A stretch of DNA of 39,655 bases from an uncultured Eubacteriales bacterium. GTDB taxonomy: Bacteria > Bacillota > Clostridia > Christensenellales > Aristaeellaceae. How positions within the stretch are numbered: position 1 is the first letter of the stretch; each line of letters begins with the position of its first letter. The position numbers and the translations under genes are program-made. Below the pieces are notes generated by a model, which was given only the letters and a program-made list of their open reading frames with translations, was not told where the DNA came from and ran no database searches. The stretch spans positions 1 to 39,655 of the forward strand of contig OMYT01000030.1 of the NCBI GenBank assembly GCA_900315315.1, in the 5' to 3' direction. This document shows, piece after piece, positions 7,865 to 14,470 of this stretch.

Positions 7865-8260
7865 ATGCGGGACGAACTGTTGATGGAGATCAGGGTAACC
7901 TGCCGCGAGCCGGTCAGTGTAGACGGCGCGAACCGCAAAATCGTGATGATCCCGTTCACGGGCGAAGCTTCCGGACCGTATTTCAGCGGTTCTGTGATCG
8001 GGACCGGCGTGGACACGCAGAAGATTGAGAAGGACGGCAGCATCCTCCTGTCGGCAAGGTATATGCTGGAGGGAACCGACAGTGCGGGAAACGCCTGCCG
8101 CGTCTTTGTGGAGAACCAGGGAAACTGGACAATCGGCTTCACGCCGTCCGTCGTGACGGACAGCCCGCTGCTCGCCGGCTGGGAAACGGCAAGCCTGTAC
8201 GCAACAGCGGACGGGATTCCGGAAGGAGTCCTGATCCGGATCTTTTCCGGAGAACCGTGA
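7865..8260 (+). CDS. DUF3237 family protein
   Basis: A 131-aa soluble protein with no signal peptide. The pattern (FSGSVIGTGVDTQKI, ARYMLEGTDSAGNACRVFVEN, then the hydrophobic strand near the end) matches DUF3237, a small beta-barrel family of unknown activity. The length is near the family norm of about 150 aa. GGAGG lies about seven bases before the ATG. It directly follows the cyclase gene and is likely co-transcribed with it. A link to cyclic di-GMP signalling would be inference only. Confidence 0.75.
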   Translation: MRDELLMEIRVTCREPVSVDGANRKIVMIPFTGEASGPYFSGSVIGTGVDTQKIEKDGSILLSARYMLEGTDSAGNACRVFVENQGNWTIGFTPSVVTDSPLLAGWETASLYATADGIPEGVLIRIFSGEP

Positions 8261-8335
8261 AACGACACATCACACGTCGTTCTTCTTGATTTCTGAATCT
8301 TCCGGCGAAGCCGGTTCACCCGTTTCGAAACAGGG

Positions 8336-8377
8336 GGACGACCCTTTTTGTTCCGCGGAACAAAAAGGGTCGTCCCT
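8336..8377. repeat. Perfect 42-bp REP-like palindrome
   Basis: Two 21-base arms are exact reverse complements with no spacer; the left arm begins GGGACGACCC and ends GTTCCG. It is the best-preserved member of the family also seen at 177, 1331, 4358, 6461 and possibly 4464. It lies downstream of the DUF3237 gene. It lacks a typical one-sided T-tract, although each arm carries TTTTT internally. Confidence 0.9.
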
Positions 8378-8466
8378 CCGTTCCTACGAACTGACATGTA
8401 CACCGCCTGCCGTAAACAGTGAAACAAAGCATTCTCTGAACTTTTAAAGAAATTGTTACATTTTTA

Positions 8467-8495
8467 TTGACATTTGTGTCGATTTAGTGTAACAT
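8467..8495 (+). promoter_or_regulatory. Strong sigma-A-type promoter
   Basis: A perfect TTGACA, a 17-bp spacer and TAACAT, followed by an AT-rich leader. The predicted start of transcription is near 8502, about 84 nt before the ATG at 8586. Confidence 0.75.
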
Positions 8496-8585
8496 CATTC
8501 ATAAAGATTCACAAAAGTAATGATTCTGATGACAGAAAATACTTTGAAGGACCTGAGTAGTATCAAAATACAAGGAGGAAACAAA

Positions 8586-9479
8586 ATGAAAAAAATCGTT
8601 TCTGGTTTGCTGCTGCTGTGCATGCTGTTCACATGCCTGACCGCCGTAGCCGAAGACGCTGCCGAAGATGCTGCCTCATCTCAGCCGGCGCCGGTTTTCC
8701 AGACGGCTGACGGCGTCCTGAGTATCCAGGCGCCCAATGCGACCTGGGTCGAGATTCAAGAGCCGGATTTGTGGTTCGCGATGACAGACGGTGATGATTA
8801 TATTCTGATCGATCACCTGAGCAACGGCGAAGTGCTTTCTGCCACGACACTGGCGGATGATGAGTTTGCCGCGGTTTACGACGCATGCGTGTCCACGCCG
8901 AACGAAGTCTTCCATATCGTAGGCTGCGCAGTCGACAAGGAAAGCCTGAAGGATATCATGCAGGCCATCGCAACGGTCAAGATCCTTGAATTCGACACCA
9001 AGCAGGCCATTCAGAAAGCTGCCGCACCGGTCACTGAGTTTACGGTGGATGAATACAATGATGTGCTCTATTGCACGAGCAAGCATCTGAATATTAGGGG
9101 CAGCTGGACCGTGAAGTCCCCCAGGCTCGGCTATCTCAAAAAGGGTGAGGCCGTGCAGGTGACGGGCATCGTCCGGCGGAACGGCAAGGACTTCGGCTGG
9201 TACCGTATCAACTACAATGGCGGCGACGCTTTTGTCAGCGCCAAGTACCTGAAATCCACGCAGCCCAAGGGCGGTTCCACAACTTCTTCGGGCAGTGACG
9301 ACGCACTCGATCATCCTGCGGGCGTGGATGCTCAGGATCCGGATGCGTATACGGATGCGGGCTACGCACGCGATAATCCTGAGCACGTGGATGCTCAGGA
9401 TCCGGAAGCATATACGGATGCGGGCTACGCACTTGATACTCCTGAGGGCGTGGATTCGCAGGATCCGGATGCGGTCTAA
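8586..9479 (+). CDS. Secreted protein with an SH3-like domain and acidic tail repeats
   Basis: A 297-aa exported protein. The signal peptide is MKKIVSGLLLLCMLFTCLTAVAE. Residues about 35-145 form an unassigned globular domain (ISIQAPNATWVEI, DDYILIDHL). Residues about 160-225 look like a bacterial SH3 domain: LNIRGSWTVKSPRLGYLKKGEAVQVTGI followed by WYRINYNGGDAFVSAKYL. After a Ser/Gly linker come two full and one partial copies of a 21-residue acidic repeat (pattern ALDxPxGVDAQDPDAYTDAGY). SH3b domains usually bind cell-wall peptides. The start at 8586 has AAGGAGG eight bases upstream; an earlier ATG at 8520 is rejected because it would bury the signal peptide. Function is otherwise unknown. 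Confidence 0.8.
   Translation: MKKIVSGLLLLCMLFTCLTAVAEDAAEDAASSQPAPVFQTADGVLSIQAPNATWVEIQEPDLWFAMTDGDDYILIDHLSNGEVLSATTLADDEFAAVYDACVSTPNEVFHIVGCAVDKESLKDIMQAIATVKILEFDTKQAIQKAAAPVTEFTVDEYNDVLYCTSKHLNIRGSWTVKSPRLGYLKKGEAVQVTGIVRRNGKDFGWYRINYNGGDAFVSAKYLKSTQPKGGSTTSSGSDDALDHPAGVDAQDPDAYTDAGYARDNPEHVDAQDPEAYTDAGYALDTPEGVDSQDPDAV
9303..9476 (+). repeat. 63-bp in-frame tandem repeat (2.8 copies)
   Basis: Units at 9303-9365, 9366-9428 and a partial unit at 9429-9476 share GTGGATGCTCAGGATCCGGA and ACGGATGCGGGCTAC. They encode the acidic tail of the SH3-like protein. Confidence 0.9.
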
Positions 9480-9498
9480 AGTACCTGATGACATGGGC

Positions 9499-9522
9499 GG
9501 CAGGATGTCCTGCCTCCTTTTT
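9499..9522 (+). terminator. Terminator of the SH3-repeat gene
   Basis: The stem GGCAGG/CCTGCC with loop ATGT is followed by TCCTTTTT. It lies 20 bp after the stop codon. Confidence 0.7.
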
Positions 9523-9692
9523 AAGTTCCTGATCCATATACCGGATCTCCCCTTTTCTGTTCAGCCCGGTCCGGAAAAAATTACTTTTTTACTGCCAGCA
9601 TCTCTTGCTGGTTCGTATACCCTTATGCAGGACGCAATACAGCGTATGTAAAAAAAAAAGAAAAAAACGCTAAATGCGAGGAGGAAACAAAA

Positions 9693-9893
9693 ATGACTGA
9701 GAATATGAAGGAACTGAGCGTAAATGAAATGGAACAGGTCAACGGCGGCTACGACACCTATATCGTCGTGAAAGGTGATACCCTTTTTAAGATCAGCCGC
9801 AGGTACGGCGTGACTGTAGACGATCTGGTCCGCTGGAACGGGATCAAAAACCGGAATCTGATCCATCCCGGTCAGCAGCTGAAAATCTATTAA
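9693..9893 (+). CDS. Double-glycine leader peptide fused to a LysM domain
   Basis: A 66-aa protein. Residues 1-19 (MTENMKELSVNEMEQVNGG) are a textbook bacteriocin-type leader: the L-S-x-x-E-M-x-x-V-x-G-G pattern recognised and cut by C39 peptidases of PCAT-type ABC exporters. The mature part, 20-66, is almost exactly one LysM module (YIVVKGDTLFKISRRYGVT, then DLVRWNGIKNRNLIHPGQQLKIY), which binds peptidoglycan GlcNAc chains. So the product is predicted to leave the cell without Sec, be cut after Gly19, and adhere to the wall as a free LysM domain. GAGGAGG precedes the ATG by about nine bases. No C39 exporter or immunity gene is in the window. It lies between two secreted wall-type proteins on the same strand, with a terminator on each side. 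Confidence 0.85.
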   Translation: MTENMKELSVNEMEQVNGGYDTYIVVKGDTLFKISRRYGVTVDDLVRWNGIKNRNLIHPGQQLKIY

Positions 9894-9919
9894 TCAGCAA
9901 CAAGTGTTTTCTGCCGATT

Positions 9920-9951
9920 CCAACAGGCCGCTTCGGCGGCTCTTCCGTTGG
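9920..9951 (+). terminator. Terminator after the LysM peptide gene
   Basis: An inner stem GCCGC-TTCG-GCGGC (very stable C(UUCG)G tetraloop) is enclosed by CCAAC/GTTGG, and is followed by a T-rich stretch (GGCTTTGTTTCGTTTG). It lies about 30 bp after the stop. Confidence 0.6.
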
Positions 9952-10036
9952 ATCAGGCTTTGTTTCGTTTGTTCGCGCTCCGGAAGTTTTCCCTTTACAA
10001 TTACTCCGGTAACGCGATAAAATTTAGCAAATGTGA

Positions 10037-10306
10037 TTAAAGGCTGACTACAGTATCACCCTCCCGAATATCCGTCTTCAGGACGGCAGCATTTACTTCG
10101 ATGTCGCCGATGAGAACGGCGGGACCGTTGAACAGGAGCAGCCCTATACCTTCGAAGCGGGCCAGATCGCGTTCGATGATGAAGCCGGCAACATGGCAGT
10201 CTTTGATCTTTTGGAGGACGGCAATATCATGATGTCAATGTTCCTGAAGGAAGAAGGCGATCAGATGCTGTGCATTACTGTCTTCCTGGTCCCCGCCGAC
10301 GCATAA
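10037..10306 (+). pseudogene. 3' remnant of an unrecognised gene
   Basis: An open frame of 89 codons ends at TAA 10304-10306 and reads like a real protein (DYSITLPNIRLQDGSIYFDV, then MAVFDLLEDGNIMMSMFLKE and a hydrophobic end). It begins right after an in-frame TGA at 10034-10036 with no start codon or ribosome site at its 5' end; the first in-frame ATG is at about codon 54. Base composition and codon use match real neighbours, so it looks like the C-terminal part of a gene that lost its 5' part. The family is not recognised. The stretch 9952-10036 upstream holds nothing else. Confidence 0.55.
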
Positions 10307-10342
10307 TCCGATCAGAACAGCAAATCATAAGGAGGTCTTTCC

Positions 10343-11968
10343 ATGAAGAAAACCCTGAGTATCCTGATTGGTCTTGTGCTGGTTCTGGCCCTGTGCTTTG
10401 GCACGGCGTCCGCCCAGCTGATGGTGGTTGACGGCGATATCGGTACCGTCACCAACATCTACAGTCTCCCGGCGAGGAATTCCTCAGTCGAAGGCTATAT
10501 CGCGGCCGGAGCGCTTGTGGACGTTGTCGAAACCACGACGGACCACAGTTGGTTCAAGATTCTGGTTGGCAGCGATGAGCTCTGGATTCCTGCCACCGCG
10601 CTGAACGCCGCAAAGCCATCCGATCTGTACTGGTTTGAAACGCTGGACGAGAATAACGAGTTCGCGGCCACCGGAGCGATCGATGTTTACAGAAGCCGGA
10701 TCGACCCGATCGCTACGATGATGATCGAGACCATTCCCGACAAGACGGCGAAAGAAACGATCGATATGATCAAGGAACGTTTCCCGGGCGGAAACGATCT
10801 TACCTGCAAGCTTGATGGCCGTAACGCTGTGGGCTATGAGACGGTGACCGAACGGATCAGGAAATTGAACTATGCCGTTGACCTGAACGGCGGAGATGTA
10901 CTTTTCATCCAAATCGTTGGAGACAGCGATCCCGCAGATGCTGCCATGGGTATTTTTACTGCAGACCTTATCGACAACATCCATTTCACGGATACCCTCA
11001 GCGAGATCGACCGGACCAGCCGTGTCTTCTGCCCGCGCTGCAGAGTCTGGTTTGACTCTCCTGAAGCCTTTATCGCGCACAACTGCCCCGGCGAAACCAG
11101 TACCATCTATGTCCGTTGCCCGGACTGCGGAAACTGGTACGCTGAAGGGGCCGCCTATAACAATCACGTGTGCTATGCCCGCTCCTCCGACTATGTACAG
11201 TGCCCGGACTGCGGCAACTGGTACGAAGCGGGAAATATTTTCCGCAACCATGTCTGCCCGGCAAAGGACTACAACTATGTCCGGTGCCCGGATTGTGGCG
11301 ACTGGTTTGAGGAAGGCGTCATCTTCCGCAACCATGTCTGCCCGGCCAAAAACAGCGCCACGTCCTCCGAAATGGTCCGCTGTCCGGACTGCGGTGACTG
11401 GTTCGAAGAAGGCATCATCTTCCGCAACCATAACTGCCCGGCCAAAGTCGATAACATGGTCCAGTGCCCGGACTGCGGCGAATGGTTCGAAGAAGGAAAC
11501 ATCTTCCGCAACCATAACTGCGCAGCGAAATCTCCCGAAATGGTCCAGTGCCCGGACTGCGGTGACTGGTTCGAAGAAGGAAATGTTTACCGCAACCACG
11601 TCTGCCCCGCCAGGAGCAATGAACAGGAACCGGAGCAGGAGCAGGAACAGATACAGGAAGACGCCCGTGAAAGTATCCAGTGCGAGTGGTGCGAAGAGTG
11701 GTTCGATGATATGGATGTTTACATCCATCACGTCAACTACGACTGCCCCATGAGGGATGCTTACGTTAACAGCAGCACCTCCGCTGAAGACCCGGAACCT
11801 GTTGAAGACGTTTCTCAGGACACGGTTGCTTACGATGAACCTGTTGAATATGGTTCTCAGGACGCCGGCGCTTACGATGAACCTATTAACGACGAACCCC
11901 AGGATCCGTATGCTTCCAATTACGATGAACCCATTGACGACGGCCCCCAGGATCCGTACGCCGAATAA
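10343..11968 (+). CDS. Secreted protein with eight tandem CxxC-x12-HxC fingers
   Basis: A 541-aa protein with a signal peptide (MKKTLSILIGLVLVLALCFGTASA). Residues about 28-90 are SH3-like (IYSLPARNSSVEGYIAAGALVDVVE, then WFKILVGSDELWIPATAL). Residues about 95-225 form a second globular region. From about 229 to 470 there are eight finger units, of which seven follow CPxCxxWx9HxC exactly (Cys-x2-Cys-x12-His-x-Cys), separated by about 10-16 residues; the eighth is CEWCEEWFDDMDVYIHH with a later Cys. Spacing is close to C2HC zinc fingers but with a shorter His-Cys gap. The tail is acidic (repeats of DEPxxxxxQDPY). Zinc or other metal binding outside the cell is inferred from the ligand pattern. 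AAGGAGG precedes the ATG at 10343. Such finger arrays in exported proteins are unusual. No named family is recognised. Confidence 0.8.
   Translation: MKKTLSILIGLVLVLALCFGTASAQLMVVDGDIGTVTNIYSLPARNSSVEGYIAAGALVDVVETTTDHSWFKILVGSDELWIPATALNAAKPSDLYWFETLDENNEFAATGAIDVYRSRIDPIATMMIETIPDKTAKETIDMIKERFPGGNDLTCKLDGRNAVGYETVTERIRKLNYAVDLNGGDVLFIQIVGDSDPADAAMGIFTADLIDNIHFTDTLSEIDRTSRVFCPRCRVWFDSPEAFIAHNCPGETSTIYVRCPDCGNWYAEGAAYNNHVCYARSSDYVQCPDCGNWYEAGNIFRNHVCPAKDYNYVRCPDCGDWFEEGVIFRNHVCPAKNSATSSEMVRCPDCGDWFEEGIIFRNHNCPAKVDNMVQCPDCGEWFEEGNIFRNHNCAAKSPEMVQCPDCGDWFEEGNVYRNHVCPARSNEQEPEQEQEQIQEDARESIQCEWCEEWFDDMDVYIHHVNYDCPMRDAYVNSSTSAEDPEPVEDVSQDTVAYDEPVEYGSQDAGAYDEPINDEPQDPYASNYDEPIDDGPQDPYAE
11030..11746 (+). 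repeat. Tandem finger-encoding repeat array
   Basis: Eight diverged copies with a period of about 84-99 bp, sharing TGCCCGGACTGCGG and TTCCGCAACCA. Units 3-7 are the most alike, suggesting recent duplication within the array. Confidence 0.85.
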
Positions 11969-11992
11969 ATCCATATGATTTCATCCGACAAA

Positions 11993-12036
11993 ACGGGCCA
12001 GCGCACTGCGCAGGCCCGTGGTTTATATTGTTTTTT
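11993..12036 (+). terminator. Terminator after the finger-array gene
   Basis: The stem ACGGGCC/GGCCCGT (11993-11999 with 12013-12019) is followed by GGTTTATATTGTTTTTTG. It sits between converging genes; the opposite strand has AAAA ahead of the stem, so it may work in both directions. Confidence 0.65.
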
Positions 12037-12048
12037 GCTGTCTCTGTC

Positions 12049-12618
12049 TCAATCCGCAGCCTGAGTCTCTACCGGAACAAAGTCCATGTCGCTCAGGAAC
12101 GCCACCACGCGTTCGATATCCGCGTCCGTCAGCGCTTCCTCTTCAGCGCCGGGAACGATCTCCATCTCGAGCTCATGTCCCTTGTAGATCGTGTACACAT
12201 AAGCTTCCCGTCCGCCGGGAATTTTGGCGATCAGCAGCTTGGTACCGGACTTTGTTTCTTTAATATCAAATTCTACCTCGTCATATTCCTCAAAGAAGGA
12301 ATCCTTGATCGCTTCCATATCTTCCTCGGAAACATCGTTCAGCCGCTCGGTGTCAGCCCACTCATCATTGAACGCGATGATCAGGCCCATCTGCGGCAGT
12401 TCCGCTTTGGAGGTAGTGATATTCGCGATCAGCGTCATATCGTTCTGCATGTATACGTTGACCTTATAGTCGTTCGGCAGGGGGCTGTACTTGATGTCAA
12501 ACGCGCCGATCACCTTCAGCACACCCAGCGATTCCTTTTCCGCCTCAGCCTCGGCCATTGCGGCCGCGCAGGTCAGCACCATCATGAGGCATAAAACCAG
12601 AGCGATGATTTTTTTCAT
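12049..12618 (-). CDS. Small secreted protein (paralogue of 24866-25948 and 39546-39655)
   Basis: A 189-aa exported protein with signal peptide MKKIIALVLCLMMVLTCAAAMAE. It is related along its length to the first 200 residues of the protein at 24866-25948: both have ERLND followed by a helix, a strand ending in GT(K/R)LL, a hydrophobic IYKGxxxE strand, and LTDADIE ahead of FLSxxDFV near the C-terminus. The gene cut by the window end shares the same C-terminus. This defines a lineage-specific secreted family. The function is not known. The gene lies 33 bp downstream of the SH3b gene on the same strand, so they are probably an operon. Confidence 0.75.
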   Translation of the reverse strand: MKKIIALVLCLMMVLTCAAAMAEAEAEKESLGVLKVIGAFDIKYSPLPNDYKVNVYMQNDMTLIANITTSKAELPQMGLIIAFNDEWADTERLNDVSEEDMEAIKDSFFEEYDEVEFDIKETKSGTKLLIAKIPGGREAYVYTIYKGHELEMEIVPGAEEEALTDADIERVVAFLSDMDFVPVETQAAD

Positions 12619-12651
12619 TGCGTTATCCTCCTTATCTGTCTGTCAGCCTGA

Positions 12652-13218
12652 TCATTCGCGGGGCAGGAATTTCTTCATGGCAAAGCCCGTGATTCCCGAG
12701 TTCGGATCAACCACCTGATACCAGGCGCCCAGTTCGGCAATGACCTGCAGTCTGCTGCCGTAGGCGATCTTCCGGATCAGCTTGGCATTCTGGTCGGGTG
12801 CCCACCGGACGTTCACGGAACCTGTTCCGCGGGTGCCGCGTACCGTGACCCAGAAGGGATCGACTTTCTTCGCGTTCTTATAAGGATCACTTTTCTGCTT
12901 GTTCTTCTGGTTCCTGCTGGGATCATAGGGACCCGGATCGTTTCTGCTCATCAGACTCGTCATCGCGTAGCCGGGTACGCTGCCCCAGATAAGCTCAGAC
13001 CAGCCGTTTCCCAGGTCGTGGTCTACGCCGATCTCTTCGCGGTAGGGGATGGTGCCGATCACGGGGTATTGCTTCCCCGGGCCGCTGCGAACGTTAAGGG
13101 GTTTTCCGTTACTGCAGTTGGAATAGGCGGTGTAGATTGCCGACGCAGTGGTGGGCAGGATAAACATGGTCATGACAAGTGTCAGGACCGCTACCAGGGC
13201 CACAATCCGTTTGGTCAT
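12652..13218 (-). CDS. Secreted protein with two SH3b domains
   Basis: A 188-aa exported protein with signal MTKRIVALVAVLTLVMTMFILPTTASA. SH3b domain 1 (about 32-90) contains PLNVRSGPGKQYPVIGTIPY and WSELIWGSVPGYAMTSLM; domain 2 (about 120-188) contains VNVRWAPDQNAKLIRKIAYG and WYQVVDPNSGITGFAMKKFL. A basic linker (NQKNKQKSDPYKNAKK) joins them. SH3b domains of this type are thought to bind peptidoglycan stems. The start at 13218 follows AGGAGGT by about eight bases; an alternative GTG at 13239 would overlap that site and is rejected. The promoter at 13253-13281 drives it together with the 12049 gene. Confidence 0.85.
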   Translation of the reverse strand: MTKRIVALVAVLTLVMTMFILPTTASAIYTAYSNCSNGKPLNVRSGPGKQYPVIGTIPYREEIGVDHDLGNGWSELIWGSVPGYAMTSLMSRNDPGPYDPSRNQKNKQKSDPYKNAKKVDPFWVTVRGTRGTGSVNVRWAPDQNAKLIRKIAYGSRLQVIAELGAWYQVVDPNSGITGFAMKKFLPRE

Positions 13219-13252
13219 TGATGATGACCTCCTTTTCACTTGATTTATATGG

Positions 13253-13281
13253 ATTATACCACACGTTTATGTAACAAACAA
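13253..13281 (-). promoter_or_regulatory. Sigma-A-type promoter for the SH3b operon
   Basis: TTGTTT (-35), 17-bp spacer, TATAAT (-10) on the minus strand. The predicted leader is about 28 nt. Confidence 0.65.
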
Positions 13282-13283
13282 GT

Positions 13284-13315
13284 TTTAGCAAACAGCAGGC
13301 TTTGCGGCCTGCTGT
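13284..13315 (-). terminator. Stem-loop terminator after the 13345 gene
   Basis: A nine-base perfect stem ACAGCAGGC/GCCTGCTGT with a six-base loop lies 30 bp past the stop. On the minus strand it is followed by TTGCTAAAACTT, a weak T-tract. Confidence 0.6.
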
Positions 13316-13344
13316 CAGATGATGCCTTACCAGTCGCTTACCGA

Positions 13345-13881
13345 TCAGTTCCATGGAGTATAGGCCCACTCCATATACTGAATCTCGTCTTTCTCGTTCA
13401 GCTCGATCTTCGTGGGGACGAACCAGAAGTCGTAGGTTGCCGTATCGAGGCTTTCCTGCGGCAGGTCGCATGAGAAGACCAGTTCGTGTCCGTCATATTC
13501 GGTGTCAGCAAGATAGGCAGCAATGTACCACTGATACAGGTCCGTCACCTCAACGGTCTTCATGTCGTAGTCCAAAGTGTTACCGATCATTTCCGCCTTG
13601 AAGTCCGGGGCCAGCGGATAGGTTTTTTCTGAATCGGCCGCCGTCTCGGGAACATCCATTCCCTCTTTATCCTGCGTAGCGCGCTCGAAATGACCGGTGA
13701 CGGAGGTAACCTTATGGTCTTCGCCGTAATTCAGTTTTGTCACGAAGAACATGTCATAAGCCGTGCCTTTCGCATCTTCAAAGGTAACAAAGTTATGCTC
13801 CTTCTCCTTCCCTTCCGCGATGGCCAGTGCGGATACCGTTACCAGGATGAGTGCCATCAGAACCATCAGAATCTTTTTCAT
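13345..13881 (-). CDS. Small secreted protein of unknown function
   Basis: A 178-aa exported protein with signal peptide MKKILMVLMALILVTVSALAIAE. The mature part is acidic and aromatic (FVTFEDAKGTAYDMFFVTKL, then DLYQWYIAAYLAD and DFWFVPTKIEL), probably a beta-rich single domain. GGAGGAGG precedes the ATG by seven bases. It is a single gene ended by the stem at 13292-13315. I do not recognise the family. Confidence 0.7.
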   Translation of the reverse strand: MKKILMVLMALILVTVSALAIAEGKEKEHNFVTFEDAKGTAYDMFFVTKLNYGEDHKVTSVTGHFERATQDKEGMDVPETAADSEKTYPLAPDFKAEMIGNTLDYDMKTVEVTDLYQWYIAAYLADTEYDGHELVFSCDLPQESLDTATYDFWFVPTKIELNEKDEIQYMEWAYTPWN

Positions 13882-14010
13882 GTTTTTTCCTCCTCCCGCT
13901 TTATACAGCGGTTTTCATCTTTATTTCGGGCTCTTTTAAGCCTCTTCATTAGGTTATACGATTCACCGGTACCTGATGGCAGCTTTACGTTCAATGTTCT
14001 GTCAGTCCTT

Positions 14011-14028
14011 CCTGATCCCCGGATCAGG
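14011..14028. repeat. 18-bp palindrome over the stop codon of the last operon ORF
   Basis: CCTGATCC and GGATCAGG flank CC, and the minus-strand stop at 14024 lies within. No T-tract follows. It may be a 3'-end stem of the long operon's mRNA or mark the break point where the last ORF was truncated. Confidence 0.45.
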
Positions 14029-14230
14029 CATATTCCAGCGTCCAGGAGAGGAGCGCGGGATACTGTTTCCACAGGGCCGTAATGATCACATGGTTTTCCG
14101 TATCCCGTACGCCCCATCCGAACGGATCTCCGACGTTCCTGTACATTTTGCGCAGGTCATCTTCAGTCAGAACTTCAAAACTGTCCGGAATCTGCAGGGT
14201 AAACGTTTCGTTGATTGTCTGCCGTCCCAT
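14024..14230 (-). CDS. Small unrecognised protein, last ORF of the transporter operon
   Basis: A 68-aa soluble protein, starting MGRQTINETFTLQIPDSFEV and continuing DLRKMYRNVGDPFGWGVRDTENHVIITALW. GAGGTG lies about six bases before the ATG, and the upstream ORF ends nine bases earlier, so it is translated in the same message. The protein ends abruptly in a strand (LLSWTLEYA) and the stop lies in a palindrome, so it may be the N-terminal part of a longer protein. The family is not recognised. Confidence 0.5.
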   Translation of the reverse strand: MGRQTINETFTLQIPDSFEVLTEDDLRKMYRNVGDPFGWGVRDTENHVIITALWKQYPALLSWTLEYA

Positions 14231-14239
14231 AATAACACC

Positions 14240-14470
14240 TCAGCCCTGAGTTCCCATCATGTCATACTCCAGCTCGATCCCGTTATCCGTTTCAAAGAGC
14301 ACCCGGTACCCTTCTTCTTCATAGACGATCTGTACAAGACCGCCGGGATATACGTATTGCGCACAGGAGATGGCAGTTATCTCTTCCGGGCACCTCTTCC
14401 GGGCACCTCTTCCGGGCATGCAGGACCGGCATGCATGACATTTCAGTCCTTCTTCACCCGCAGCACCCAT
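14240..14470 (-). CDS. Small unrecognised ORF with a repeat-containing N-terminus
   Basis: The C-terminal about 48 residues (AISCAQYVYPGGLVQIVYEE, then a Gly-Ile-Glu-Leu strand) look like a small beta-strand domain. The N-terminal residues are Cys- and Arg-rich and are encoded by a 13-bp tandem repeat, so they may not be the original start. The 14470 start overlaps the end of the TlpA-like gene by 28 bp and has AGGA about eight bases upstream. The alternative ATG at 14419 has no ribosome site. It lies nine bases before the 14230 start. Function unknown. Confidence 0.4.
   Translation of the reverse strand: MGAAGEEGLKCHACRSCMPGRGARKRCPEEITAISCAQYVYPGGLVQIVYEEEGYRVLFETDNGIELEYDMMGTQG
14383..14418. 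repeat. 13-bp tandem repeat (2.8 copies)
   Basis: CTTCCGGGCACCT at 14383 and 14396, then CTTCCGGGCA at 14409. The unit is not a multiple of three, so a change in copy number would shift the frame of the ORF at 14240-14470. Confidence 0.85.

Noticed and set aside
9591-9607. Hairpin CCAGCA/TGCTGG upstream of the LysM peptide as a terminator or riboswitch
   Set aside because: Short stem with no T-tract after it on either strand, and a real terminator is already present at 9499.
11030-11746. Repeat array considered as CRISPR-like
   Set aside because: The repeats stay in frame and encode conserved Cys and His positions.
13219-13239. GTG start seven residues upstream for the SH3b gene
   Set aside because: The codons overlap the AGGAGG site that serves the ATG at 13218.
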